From Endozoicomonas atrinae (lineage in GTDB: Bacteria > Pseudomonadota > Gammaproteobacteria > Pseudomonadales > Endozoicomonadaceae), in the NCBI RefSeq assembly GCF_001647025.1, contig NZ_LUKQ02000001.1, positions 57,489-121,488 of the forward strand: a stretch of 64,000 nt of DNA, in the 5' to 3' direction. The stretch's first letter is position 1; every line of letters begins with the position of its first letter. This document shows, piece by piece, positions 26,720 to 35,523 of this stretch. The position numbers and the translations under genes were made by a program. The notes beneath the pieces are model-generated. The model was not told where the DNA came from. It was given only the letters and a program-made list of their open reading frames with translations, and made no database searches.

Positions 26720-27817
26720 ATGTCCCTACCTACAGTCCAACCCGAAAGGTATGAAGAGCAACTGGCAGAAAAAGCCAGCAGCATTTGCAACGAGTTTGCC
26801 GATTTTGGTATTCCTGAGCTGGAACTTTTCCGTTCCAGACCGGAACATTACCGGATGAGAGCAGAGTTTCATGTCTGGCATGAGGGAGATCACTGCTACT
26901 ACCGGATGTTCGATCCACAAACCAAGCAGCCTTTTGAGGTAACCTCCTTTCCCAGCGGCTCCGAAACCATTAACCGGTTAATGATGCCCCTGATGGAAGC
27001 TATCATTGCCAGCAGCCATCTGAAGAAACGGCTCTTTCAGGTTGAATTTCTCACCACCCAGACAAAGGAAGCCCTGGTTTCACTGATCTACCACCGCCAG
27101 CTGGATGAACAGTGGAGACAGGAAGCAACAGCACTTCAGGAACAGTTTGGTATTCGTATTATTGGACGTGCCCGTAAGCAGAAACTGGTGCTGGACAAAG
27201 ACTATGTCACTGAAACATTGACCGTGGATGGTAAACCATTCCATTACACTCAGGTAGAAAACAGCTTCACCCAGCCTAATGCCAGTGTTAATGAGCTTAT
27301 GCTTGCCTGGGCCAGTCGAGCCTCACAGGAGATTACGTCCGCCAGTAACAGTGATCTTTTAGAACTCTATTGTGGGAATGGTAATTTTACCTGTGTATTA
27401 GCCAGATATTTTACCAATGTACTGGCGACTGAAATTGCCAAAATCTCAGTACACTCAGCCCGGGAAAACTTTAAGCTGAACGATGTGGACAATGTAGAAA
27501 TCGCCCGGCTATCCAGTGAGGAGTTTACTCAAGCAATGAACAAGGAACGTGCATTTCGCCGCCTGAGCGAAATCGATCTGGACAGCTATCATTTCTCAAC
27601 CATTCTGGTTGACCCACCCCGGGCGGGTCTTGATGAAGGAACAGAAAAGCTGGTGCAGAATTTCGACAATATTCTGTACATTTCCTGCAATCCTGAAACG
27701 CTCAAGAAAAATCTGTCAACTATTTGCCAGACTCATAGAGTTGAAAAAATCGCCCTTTTTGACCAGTTTCCATACACTCATCATGCTGAAATGGGCGTTC
27801 ATCTGATTCGGAAATAG
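26720..27817 (+). CDS. trmA: tRNA (uracil-5-)-methyltransferase TrmA
   Basis: TrmA makes 5-methyluridine at position 54 of the tRNA T loop. From the ATG at 26720 the protein has 365 residues, as in E. coli (366); a longer frame starts inside the upstream terminator and is rejected. Features: RPEHYRMRAEFHVWH at the N-terminus, TQVENSFTQPNASVNELML, the SAM motif LLELYCGNGNFTCVLARYF, DPPRAGLDEGTEKLV, and the catalytic Cys in ILYISCNPETLKKNL. The last Glu needed for base release is in YTHHAEMGVHL. The unit appears to be single. Confidence 0.96.
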   Translation: MSLPTVQPERYEEQLAEKASSICNEFADFGIPELELFRSRPEHYRMRAEFHVWHEGDHCYYRMFDPQTKQPFEVTSFPSGSETINRLMMPLMEAIIASSHLKKRLFQVEFLTTQTKEALVSLIYHRQLDEQWRQEATALQEQFGIRIIGRARKQKLVLDKDYVTETLTVDGKPFHYTQVENSFTQPNASVNELMLAWASRASQEITSASNSDLLELYCGNGNFTCVLARYFTNVLATEIAKISVHSARENFKLNDVDNVEIARLSSEEFTQAMNKERAFRRLSEIDLDSYHFSTILVDPPRAGLDEGTEKLVQNFDNILYISCNPETLKKNLSTICQTHRVEKIALFDQFPYTHHAEMGVHLIRK

Positions 27818-27830
27818 TCAGATTTACACT

Positions 27831-27891
27831 CCCCGGTGGGACTCCTACTTTGATTCTTAGGAAGAAAAAGTTTTAGGGAAGTTCACCGGGG
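27831..27891 (+). repeat. Inverted repeat over the translation start region
   Basis: CCCCGGTG (27831-27838) is perfectly complementary to CACCGGGG (27884-27891); with one bulge the stem extends by ACT/AGT. The 3' arm contains the GGGG ribosome binding region 9-12 nt ahead of the GTG at 27901, so folding could mask it. It could equally serve as the trmA transcript end. Confidence 0.45.
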
Positions 27892-27900
27892 TAGTCTCAC

Positions 27901-29079
27901 GTGAAAAACTACAAGCTGAAATCTCTGCCAGCATTGATCATTTTTTCTGTTCTCTGGCTCTTTTTTGCACCTGCTTCTTACAGCAACGATGCAAACTACA
28001 TAAAAACTGCGGTCCTGTTCGTCGCCTATGACCAGGGTGAAAGCAACGCCTTCCTGCGTATTCAGGAAAAGCTCAAAAGCTCAAATATACCCTACCGGAT
28101 ATTGGCAATGGGTCATGCTGCTGAAGTCTTCAAGGATGATCCAGCGTTGATTCAGATAGATAGGCTGACCCACAACGAGGCGCTGTTTGAAAATCGCGAC
28201 CAGCCCTTGAATCAGAAGCTGGTTTACAACCTCGCCGAACGGATCTCGACCAAAATCGTCTATACCGGCATGGCAAGCCGGGCGCAGGCCCAGATTGCCA
28301 ATATCTGGGATAGAAGAGGCGCCAAGGTCATCGCATTTTATGATAATTTTGAACCGGTTAATTCCATCAGTTATGTACAGCCCTTTTTAGAAGAGCTGAG
28401 ATACATAGATGAGTTCCATGTCCCCAGCAAAACAACTGCTCTCAGCTTTCAGAGCATAGCAGTATCCTTAGGAGCAGAAGTAACCGTTACGGGACAGCCC
28501 ACATTGGAGGACTGGGACAGAGTCTATGAAGAGACCGATATTTTCCTGTTACGCGACACCCTCAATATACATCCTGAGCAACCTGTAGTGTTATTTGCCG
28601 GTGACTACAGCAGCAGCTACCCCTGGGCTTTTCAAACCTTTATTGCAGCAACCAGAATGCTTCCAAACATTCTTTTCCTGGTTTCATACCACCCCAAGTT
28701 TGATGGAGGCCTTGAACGCAGAATCATTGAGGCTCAATCTGATGGAAATGTTCATCTGCTACATCACGGCACTTATTCCACCGCAACACTGAGCACAATT
28801 TCCTCTGCTGTTATTGTGCATAAATCATCTGTAGCTCAGCAGGCCATCTACAGAGGCAAACCGGTAATCTATGTTACTGATCAAAACTATCATAACCTGA
28901 TGCTGACCGAGCAGCTTGCCATTCGTGCATCAAGTCCAGAGCCTCTGGCCATCATGATTAACGCCCACATCATGGGTTACAGAGCACCAGCAGTTGCCGA
29001 AAGTCTGGGCATACCTGATGCTCCCAGCAGGACAATATCAAAGCTGATAATTGACGAACTAAGACGAAAGTCTGATTAA
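27901..29079 (+). CDS. Exported GT-B-fold-like protein (glycosyltransferase/epimerase-like)
   Basis: The 392-residue protein starts at GTG with GGGGTAG upstream and has a clear signal peptide (SLPALIIFSVLWLFFAPASY, cleavage near SYS-ND). The mature part has two Rossmann-like halves: KTAVLFVAYDQGESNAFLRI first, and a second half with QPVVLFAGDYSSSYPWAF, LPNILFLVSYHPKF, and ISSAVIVHKSSVAQQAIYRG followed by KPVIYVTDQNY. This arrangement resembles UDP-GlcNAc 2-epimerase and GT-B glycosyltransferases, which are normally cytoplasmic. A signal peptide on such a fold is odd because nucleotide sugars are absent from the periplasm. A SanA-like gene follows 86 bp later, and the polysaccharide locus begins 1.7 kb downstream, so an envelope role is inferred. 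Confidence 0.6.
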   Translation: MKNYKLKSLPALIIFSVLWLFFAPASYSNDANYIKTAVLFVAYDQGESNAFLRIQEKLKSSNIPYRILAMGHAAEVFKDDPALIQIDRLTHNEALFENRDQPLNQKLVYNLAERISTKIVYTGMASRAQAQIANIWDRRGAKVIAFYDNFEPVNSISYVQPFLEELRYIDEFHVPSKTTALSFQSIAVSLGAEVTVTGQPTLEDWDRVYEETDIFLLRDTLNIHPEQPVVLFAGDYSSSYPWAFQTFIAATRMLPNILFLVSYHPKFDGGLERRIIEAQSDGNVHLLHHGTYSTATLSTISSAVIVHKSSVAQQAIYRGKPVIYVTDQNYHNLMLTEQLAIRASSPEPLAIMINAHIMGYRAPAVAESLGIPDAPSRTISKLIIDELRRKSD

Positions 29080-29165
29080 AAATTGTGTTTTTTTGATTTA
29101 TCAGCTTTATAGAAATTACACAATATGATCTACTCAGGGAATGATGTGACTCGCGTTGAAGGTTT

Positions 29166-29837
29166 ATGATGGGTGTCCGAATACCCCATTTACTGATTTT
29201 TGTCAGACTGGCCATTCTCTCTACAGTTGCCTTGCTGGCATTTACTGTACTTTGCAACTTCATGGTGGCAAGAGCTACCAACGACGCCCTGTACTCTAAC
29301 CTGAGCAAGCTCCCTTATAATCAAGTAGGTGTTTTGCTGGGTACCAGTAAATACTCTCGCCTGGGCGGATTTAATGACCACTACCGGCTACGGCTAGAGG
29401 CAGCCTTCCAACTCTACAAAGCGGGTAAAATTGATTACATTCTCATTAGCGGCGATAACAGTACTCGTTTTTACGATGAACCAAGCACCATCAGACGAGA
29501 TCTCCTAAAAAAAGGAATCCCTGCAGAACGAATATATCGGGATTATGCCGGTTTCAGAACGCTTGATTCTGTCCTGAGGGCTCATCATGTTTTTGACCTG
29601 GACAGCTTTACTATTATTTCCCAGGCTCCACACAATAAGCGAGCTCTTTACATCGCAATGAATCATGATATTGATGCCATTGCTTATAATGCTGGTGAAG
29701 GCTATAACATTGATATTAGCAATAAGGCCAGGGAGATGCTCGCCAGAGTACTGGCTGTACTGGAGGTGCACTTTCTCAATACAGGCCCAAAATTCCTTGG
29801 CCCAACCATTGAGATTGGTGTTACGCCACCTACCTGA
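29166..29837 (+). CDS. SanA-like membrane protein, DUF218/YdcF-type domain
   Basis: A 223-residue protein with one N-terminal membrane segment (LLIFVRLAILSTVALLAFTV) and a periplasmic domain of the DUF218 type. Landmarks are VGVLLGTSKYSRLGGFNDHY, GKIDYILISGDNSTRFYDEP and PAERIYRDYAGFRTLDSVLR, then a conserved SQAPHNKRALYIA. E. coli SanA is linked to envelope permeability and vancomycin resistance; the biochemical activity is not settled. A second ATG lies 3 bp after the first and AAGG precedes both. It sits in a run of three exported proteins just before the polysaccharide locus. Confidence 0.85.
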   Translation: MMGVRIPHLLIFVRLAILSTVALLAFTVLCNFMVARATNDALYSNLSKLPYNQVGVLLGTSKYSRLGGFNDHYRLRLEAAFQLYKAGKIDYILISGDNSTRFYDEPSTIRRDLLKKGIPAERIYRDYAGFRTLDSVLRAHHVFDLDSFTIISQAPHNKRALYIAMNHDIDAIAYNAGEGYNIDISNKAREMLARVLAVLEVHFLNTGPKFLGPTIEIGVTPPT

Positions 29838-29869
29838 CATACCATTTTCATATTCACAATGGAACTCTC

Positions 29870-30646
29870 ATGGATAGAGATATAAGATCCTTCTGTACAC
29901 TATTACTAAAAAAGACAATTGCCGTTTTATTATGCAATACCCTTTTTTCAGTAACATTCGTCCACGCCCATAAAACCAACGAAGAAATTATTCGAGTAGG
30001 CCTGTTGCCCGAAGACTACCCCCCACTTTTCTGGGTCAATGAAAACAAGGGCATTGTGAAAGATATCCTGAATGCAGTCAGTGAAAACAGCAGGTTCGAA
30101 TTTGAGTACTTTTATTACCCTTTCAACCGTCTAATCAGCAAAGTCATCAGCAATGAACTTGATGTAGAAACATGGACATCAGCAGCCTGGCGTAAAAAGT
30201 ATAAACAACACACCTACTTTACCAAGCCTATAGCTAAACATTGTGAAGTCACCGTTTTTCGCAAAGGTGAATCATTCAATACACCATCTCCTGGTTCGAT
30301 GACAGGTAAACGACTTGGTGTTGTTCAAAACTATACCTTTCCAAGCTTTGAGCCTTTATTTGCCGACAGAAGTATTTACCGCGCTGATGCCAAGAATGAA
30401 CGTGGCGTATTAAAAATGCTGGCCTATATGCGTACAGACCTAGCGCTTATGGACCGCACCATTGCCAGTTACCTGTTAAGACATCATTTTCAGAATCAGT
30501 TTGAAACAGGCTCTGTATTTGACTGTGTGCCCATCACGTTCATGTTCCATAAAAATAAAGAGCAGCAAGGAAAAGAAATAGACAAAGTATTGCAAAAATT
30601 AAAAAGAGATGGCGTTATAGAAAAAATAATAAATATGTATCAGTAA
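29870..30646 (+). CDS. Periplasmic amino-acid-type solute-binding protein (family 3)
   Basis: The protein of 258 residues has a signal peptide (TIAVLLCNTLFSVTFVHAHK, cleavage near VHA) and a bacterial extracellular solute-binding family 3 pattern: EEIIRVGLLPEDYPPLFWVN, GIVKDILNAV, RLISKVISNELDVETW for the first lobe and GKRLGVVQNYTFPSF with DLALMDRTIASYLL for the second. No permease or ATPase genes adjoin, so it may be a lone binding or sensory protein, as in Endozoicomonas and Vibrio relatives with many such orphans. The conserved Arg/Asp that bind the amino acid group cannot be pointed out surely. Confidence 0.75.
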   Translation: MDRDIRSFCTLLLKKTIAVLLCNTLFSVTFVHAHKTNEEIIRVGLLPEDYPPLFWVNENKGIVKDILNAVSENSRFEFEYFYYPFNRLISKVISNELDVETWTSAAWRKKYKQHTYFTKPIAKHCEVTVFRKGESFNTPSPGSMTGKRLGVVQNYTFPSFEPLFADRSIYRADAKNERGVLKMLAYMRTDLALMDRTIASYLLRHHFQNQFETGSVFDCVPITFMFHKNKEQQGKEIDKVLQKLKRDGVIEKIINMYQ

Positions 30647-30743
30647 AATTGGGGCATTATTATCGGAGCCTTTTGATACTTCAGCCCGCAAATCCATTTG
30701 ACCAACAAAAAAAATGCAGAAATACCCAAAGGGAATAAAATGT

Positions 30744-31451
30744 CTAAAGGTCGATATTAAAGAATGAAGATTTTCTGACGTAATTTCTGATTTTCTTCAT
30801 GGTATTAGGAAACCAGTTGTCTAGCCGGCGAGTTTCCCGGCAAATTTCATCCGCCAGGCGAGGGTTTAGAAAATCATTAAACACAATACCAATCAATGAC
30901 ACATCATTTTGGGTCAGCCTATCAAGTGCCGTTTTGAACTGCGTTTGTCGTGTCACTCCAGCCATCACAATCATTATGGCGCCATCAACCATGGCACAAA
31001 TGGACTCTGCGGGAATATTATTGCGATTCCTGGCATTTACCGGGGAAGTATCAAAAATCACAGCATCATAATTTTCCAGCCAATGTTCCATAAGCTTGCT
31101 CATGTTAGCAATACTGCGGAACCGAAGTACGTCGGTATCACATGGAGCCGGTAGAATATCGAGATTCACATCATCCGAACGCATAATACACCCGTCAGCA
31201 GACTGAGGGTTTGGCAGCCAGTCTGTATGAATATGACCGGAAATATCACCCAGTTCAGGATGTAGCATGTTTACTTCCACCAGCAATGTTCGCTTACCAT
31301 CGACTTCGCTACGCTGACTTAAGGCATAAGCCAGAGTACTACAACCTTCTTCCGGGTTGGCGGAAGTAATAGCCACAGAACGCAACCCCTTACCAATACT
31401 GTTGCCATATATCTCTTCAATCTCCAGATAGTTAACCGGCAGCTTGATCAT
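30744..31451 (-). CDS. SypD/CpsD-like ParA-family protein with non-canonical Walker A
   Basis: A 235-residue protein of the bacterial tyrosine kinase/CpsD-CapB ATPase type that normally controls polysaccharide chain length with a Wzz partner. It has VAITSANPEEGCSTLAYALS, where the Walker A Lys position is Cys, and KRTLLVEVNMLHPELG, where the Walker A' Asp is Glu. The Walker B-like region is AVIFDTSPV. No Tyr-rich tail is visible. ATP hydrolysis is therefore doubtful. Its start overlaps the SLBB gene stop by 4 bp (ATGA), so they are coupled. It takes the place of SypD after the SypC-like gene in the syp-type order. A GTG at 31463 is an alternative start. Confidence 0.75.
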   Translation of the reverse strand: MIKLPVNYLEIEEIYGNSIGKGLRSVAITSANPEEGCSTLAYALSQRSEVDGKRTLLVEVNMLHPELGDISGHIHTDWLPNPQSADGCIMRSDDVNLDILPAPCDTDVLRFRSIANMSKLMEHWLENYDAVIFDTSPVNARNRNNIPAESICAMVDGAIMIVMAGVTRQTQFKTALDRLTQNDVSLIGIVFNDFLNPRLADEICRETRRLDNWFPNTMKKIRNYVRKSSFFNIDL

Positions 31452-34318
31452 GGTGAAAACCACCCCAAATTAGTGAGGAATTGAATTACCGTCAAAACAC
31501 TGGCCGCATCAGCAACCAGCCCCATGATCACATTCCAGTTCGATTGCGATAGTTCTGGCACAAAAACCGTATCACCAGCTCTTAACACCGGCAACCGTGA
31601 AGTATCTGGGTCTTTCATAAAATCCACCAGATCAAATGTCGTTGCCCTGTTTTCACAACAGGAGCTATTTACAATGAGTATTTTTTCAATATAAGCAGAC
31701 TCTTTCGGTCCCCTCGCCTCTGCAAGTAGATCCAGAATGGTCATGTTATTGGTAAACTCATAACGGCCTGAGACAAACACAGCCCCCATAATCCTGACCG
31801 TATCTTCAGGGTCTTTCTCAACCCATTTCCGTTCTCTGGATGCGAAAAAGATAGTGTCACCGGGTTTTACTTTTGGCAGCAAAGTATCATCACCCGTTTC
31901 AAAGTAGCGAAGCAGATCCAGTTTACTGACCTTGGGAGCGCCCTCATTTCGATGAACCACTCGTATCTGTGACAGGTCAGCTTCTTCAGCAGGCCCCTCG
32001 GCTGCAGAAAGTATATCGAGGAACCCCATGTCCTCATTAAAAGCATATCGCCCGGGCTTAGATACAGCCCCCATCATATAAATGGCATTCTCTTTTGGTA
32101 ATTTGATCCAGGTTGAAGTATTGGATGACGGACTTTCAGGTAGCTCAGGAATCACTATCGTTGTGCCACCTGTCAATTCAGGCATATCCGACCAAGCCCC
32201 ACCAATCTCAATAAACTCCTGCATATTGAACTCAATGACATTCCGCTGATTATTGGGACCCGGCTTAATAATTTTTACATGGGAAAGGTCTGCTTTCTCT
32301 GTAGGCCCCCCGGCGTTACTGAGGTAATCCATAAAATCTACCGAAGGTGCCCACTCATAGCGCCCTGGTTTTTTTATGGCCCCGAGTATTTTCAGTGAGT
32401 CATCAGTTTCAAGCTTGAGCCAAGACTTGTCATCCTCAGGACCTTTCTCAGGAAAAAAGACTGCATCACCTGAATCTATTATCGGTATATCGGTTGTACG
32501 TCCCTCTGTAAAATCCTGAAAGTTAAATGGTGTAACAGTACCATCTCTTTTAAGAATCCTTACTGAGCGGATATCGGCATATTGGGTAGGCCCACCTGAA
32601 TTAGCGATAACATCCAGAAAACCAACACCTTCGGACGTTTCAAATGCACCGGGCTTCTGAACCTGCCCCATCACATACACTTTACGCGCCCCACCAGAAA
32701 CTGAATCAACCTGCTGGGCAACATAGATGGTTGCCCCTGGCTCTAACATCAGCAAGTCTTCATCTTTGCCACTGTCAAGAAACTGCTTCAGATTAAACAG
32801 CTTGGGCTCTACACCGGAAAGCACCCGAATCTGTTCAACATTGGCATACCGTGTAACCCCCCCACCTTTCAAAATGGCATCCACGACATTAATGCCTTCC
32901 TGATAAGGAAAACTTAACGGCTTAAGCACTTCACCAAATACCTTGATAACGGTTCTGTCAGAAACAGAATCAACCGCTTTATCATCTACGGCCCTTGGCT
33001 CACCGTGAACGCTGCTCAGGCCCGGCGAGGTAGGTACAAAAATTTCATCCAGAGACTTTATTTCAGGAAGTACTGAGGGGTCTCCCGTATCCAGATAACG
33101 TTTAAAATTAAAAACGTTTTTCTCACCATCCCTTCTCAGTTGAAGCTTATCCAACTGGGCACCATCAACGAAACCTCCAGCCTCGGTAATCGCCATCTGG
33201 ATATTACCGGTGCTGGGCAGCTCTACCTCACCGGGATTGTTGACGAAGCCCAGCACAGTGATCAACAGCCGCTTTTCTTTCAAGTGAATGGTCAGTTTAT
33301 CAAGTCCGAGAAAAACATCAGACAGCGCCGTATAAATTGCTTTATCTGCTGCCCTTATTGTAAGGCCGGCTACTTTCAACTGCCCGATTTCAGGAAGGTG
33401 AATAGTCCCATCTCTACCAATAAGAAAGTTCGTGTTAAACCCCTCTTCTCCCGGCAGCCCAATGACCAGAATATCCCCTGACTGCAACTGGTATTGCTCA
33501 GGATCCCTCATCCGGACTGATGACATATCAACCTCAACGTTTGATGCATCAGCTACTTCTGGATCAATTGCTTCCAAATCAACTGTTTCTGGAGCAGCAA
33601 CTTCTGGGTCAACCATCCCAGTCTCAAGCTCATCTCCTTTTACCGGTGTAATAGAGGTTTGGGCTCCTGTGCCAGAACTTTGATTAATTTCCAAGTCAAG
33701 TTGGTGTGAAATACCCTTATCACTATCTTCATGCTCCTGGGAATCAACAGTTTTTTCAGGGACTTTCCCCCGTAAAGAAATCAGAACAGCATCACCAGCC
33801 TCCAGCTGCCATTCCGCTGACTTTGCAGCTGGCACCTTAATATGCTGACTGTTCCGAATCAGGGTAAAATCTGCTTCAACGTCAGTATCATCAAAAAGAG
33901 CGTGGTATGAATTAAGGCTGGGCAAAAATGAATCAATGGGAAGAGCATACTTCCCAGGATTTTGAATATCACCAAGAATGGCAATATTGATTATACCTTT
34001 CGGGCCAATATAGTTTATGGTTTCTACACTGTATGATTCGCTAGTCTTAGTCTCTCTAAGTATTTCAGCAGCAGCAGCCTCTTCATCCATCTCCATAAAA
34101 TGGAGAACCATTCCGTCAGGAAAAGTGATTGCCAGCGTCTCATCAACCTGCAGAAGGGGGAGAGTCCCTTGACCATCACTCAGCTTTATAATGAACACCC
34201 CACCTTTTTCGATAGGAGTAGTTGATGATTCACCGACAAAAGAGTGCAACAGAAGGATGAGAATAATTAGAACATGGAACAGGCTTTTGCAACGCCCCCC
34301 TCTGCAATAAGCTATCAT
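31448..34318 (-). CDS. Multi-SLBB polysaccharide export protein (SypC/Wza-like), 956 aa
   Basis: The open frame reaches 34450, but ATG at 34318, overlapping the previous stop (TGATG), has GAGGGA upstream and gives a signal peptide (SLFHVLIILILLLHSFVGES). An N-terminal SLBB-like unit spans about 109-184, an acidic Pro/Val/Asp linker about 185-271, then the polysaccharide export domain (DPEQYQLQSGDILVIGLPG) about 272-351 and six further SLBB units at roughly 352-431, 457-536, 546-624, 642-726, 746-828 and 841-923, with recurring MGAVSKPGRY-type and DTIFF-type motifs. A hydrophobic end (about 928-951) may anchor it. Wza has two SLBB units and about 380 residues, so this protein is greatly expanded. 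It should carry the polymer across the outer membrane. No lipobox is seen. Confidence 0.88.
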   Translation of the reverse strand: MIAYCRGGRCKSLFHVLIILILLLHSFVGESSTTPIEKGGVFIIKLSDGQGTLPLLQVDETLAITFPDGMVLHFMEMDEEAAAAEILRETKTSESYSVETINYIGPKGIINIAILGDIQNPGKYALPIDSFLPSLNSYHALFDDTDVEADFTLIRNSQHIKVPAAKSAEWQLEAGDAVLISLRGKVPEKTVDSQEHEDSDKGISHQLDLEINQSSGTGAQTSITPVKGDELETGMVDPEVAAPETVDLEAIDPEVADASNVEVDMSSVRMRDPEQYQLQSGDILVIGLPGEEGFNTNFLIGRDGTIHLPEIGQLKVAGLTIRAADKAIYTALSDVFLGLDKLTIHLKEKRLLITVLGFVNNPGEVELPSTGNIQMAITEAGGFVDGAQLDKLQLRRDGEKNVFNFKRYLDTGDPSVLPEIKSLDEIFVPTSPGLSSVHGEPRAVDDKAVDSVSDRTVIKVFGEVLKPLSFPYQEGINVVDAILKGGGVTRYANVEQIRVLSGVEPKLFNLKQFLDSGKDEDLLMLEPGATIYVAQQVDSVSGGARKVYVMGQVQKPGAFETSEGVGFLDVIANSGGPTQYADIRSVRILKRDGTVTPFNFQDFTEGRTTDIPIIDSGDAVFFPEKGPEDDKSWLKLETDDSLKILGAIKKPGRYEWAPSVDFMDYLSNAGGPTEKADLSHVKIIKPGPNNQRNVIEFNMQEFIEIGGAWSDMPELTGGTTIVIPELPESPSSNTSTWIKLPKENAIYMMGAVSKPGRYAFNEDMGFLDILSAAEGPAEEADLSQIRVVHRNEGAPKVSKLDLLRYFETGDDTLLPKVKPGDTIFFASRERKWVEKDPEDTVRIMGAVFVSGRYEFTNNMTILDLLAEARGPKESAYIEKILIVNSSCCENRATTFDLVDFMKDPDTSRLPVLRAGDTVFVPELSQSNWNVIMGLVADAASVLTVIQFLTNLGWFSP

Positions 34319-34890
34319 CACCGGGATTCCCTCATAAACGCTTTCAAGCTTATGGGTCGTGGCCAGTCCGACAATCCCAGGACAGAGTCTATAGATCTTA
34401 GTTGCTTGCGGTCCTTTTGAATGAGACCGGCAGCATACTGTAAAGGACACCCTCCATCCTCAGCTATCTCTTCCATCATTATACGAACCTTATCCAAGGC
34501 CTGAATTGATTCGCTTAGCGTGTAAATAGCATCTCCTAGGAGATCACCATCAACCTCATGAATAGCTAGTCTATGCTGCTCTTTGATGATTTCCATTTGC
34601 CCCGGAAGACAAAACTCACCACCAACCCCTTTTAGCTCAAGGTACCTTGATAGACTTAAATCCAATAGAGAAAGTACGTCAGAACGGTCAATATCCCTGA
34701 CCTTGCGTCTTTCATCTTCGGTAAGGCTATAATCGCGATCGGCATGAAAGGGCCAGAGAATTACGCATGAGGAGAGTAAAGGAAAAAAAAGACAAATAAA
34801 CAGATATCCGGCAGATTTCCTACCCGATATCACAAAACAAAAAAATAAAAATAATTTATTTTTTCGACAGATACTCTTCAATACTCTCAT
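34318..34890 (-). CDS. Lipoprotein of unknown function in the polysaccharide locus
   Basis: A frame of up to 190 residues with a basic N-terminus, a hydrophobic stretch (SAGYLFICLFFPLLSSC) and a lipobox LSSC, after which the mature protein has Asp/Arg-rich helices (YSLTEDERRKVRDIDRSDV) and two later Cys residues. I recognise no family. The ATG at 34890 overlaps the STAS gene by 35 bp without a clear binding site; a later GTG around 34833 is possible. It sits between the SypA-like and SypC-like genes, where V. fischeri has sypB, but shows no OmpA motif. It overlaps the SLBB start, so coupled expression is clear. Confidence 0.65.
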   Translation of the reverse strand: MRVLKSICRKNKLFLFFCFVISGRKSAGYLFICLFFPLLSSCVILWPFHADRDYSLTEDERRKVRDIDRSDVLSLLDLSLSRYLELKGVGGEFCLPGQMEIIKEQHRLAIHEVDGDLLGDAIYTLSESIQALDKVRIMMEEIAEDGGCPLQYAAGLIQKDRKQLRSIDSVLGLSDWPRPISLKAFMRESR

Positions 34891-35188
34891 ATTGCTTGAT
34901 CGTCTGGTTAATCCTGAGCATTGTCAATAACTCGTCAGGCTTTCCATTAACACCAAGCAATCCAAGATTTCTACTCTCTGTCTTTAGTCGCTTATAAAGA
35001 AAAACCAGGGCACCAATACCTGAAGAATCAAGTTCATTAACAGAACTCATATCAACAAGTACATCTCCTGCACAATCTTTAATTAAATGATCAAAGTGAC
35101 CTCTAACCTCATTTACTGTCTCTGCATTGAATTTATTATGCAATTCAATAACATCACAGCTACTGGCTTGATAAGTCGCGTAATCCAT
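34856..35188 (-). CDS. STAS-domain protein, SypA-like anti-sigma-antagonist type
   Basis: A 110-residue single STAS domain: VDMSSVNELDSSGIGALVFL carries the conserved Ser56 (second Ser of DSSG) that is phosphorylated in anti-sigma factor antagonists. An AGG sequence lies before the ATG. In V. fischeri SypA, as I recall, the same residue number, S56, is the target of the SypE kinase/phosphatase and its state controls biofilm formation and squid colonisation. No SypE-like protein is encoded here. It is the first gene of the minus-strand arm of the polysaccharide locus. The partner kinase must be elsewhere or absent. Confidence 0.85.
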   Translation of the reverse strand: MDYATYQASSCDVIELHNKFNAETVNEVRGHFDHLIKDCAGDVLVDMSSVNELDSSGIGALVFLYKRLKTESRNLGLLGVNGKPDELLTMLRINQTIKQYESIEEYLSKK

Positions 35189-35523
35189 TACCTGTTACTC
35201 CCAACTTCAACCTTCTTATTATTTATCTAACAAAGTAAAACAGACTTTTAAACAACACACATTTAAATAGATTAGACAAAATAACAGAAAAGCATCTTAT
35301 AAAAGTAATATTATCAAGAAACAACAAAGTTCATAAAATAGATACAGTAATTAAAATTAAATTAAAATTCCATTTTTTTATAAAACACAAGCCTGAGCAA
35401 ACCCTATAGTTAATTCATAAGACTGTAAAAAAAACACCAATCAGACAATCTGCCTAAACGAATTCAGAATGAAGCTGTATCCAAATAACTCTGAATCAAT
35501 GGCTAACATTTGACGTTATTTTT
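35189..35523. other. AT-rich divergent intergenic region of the polysaccharide locus
   Basis: This 335-bp region between the STAS and GGDEF-EAL genes is markedly more AT-rich than its surroundings, with runs such as TAAAATTAAATTAAAATTCC around 35350. It must carry promoters in both directions. I see no gene, no clear operator symmetry and no sigma-54 (GG-N10-GC) motif as used by SypG targets. H-NS-type silencing or transfer are possible readings. Confidence 0.5.

Noticed and set aside
35189-35523. Sigma-54 promoter as in syp loci
   Set aside because: No GG-N10-GC element could be found by eye in the divergent gap.
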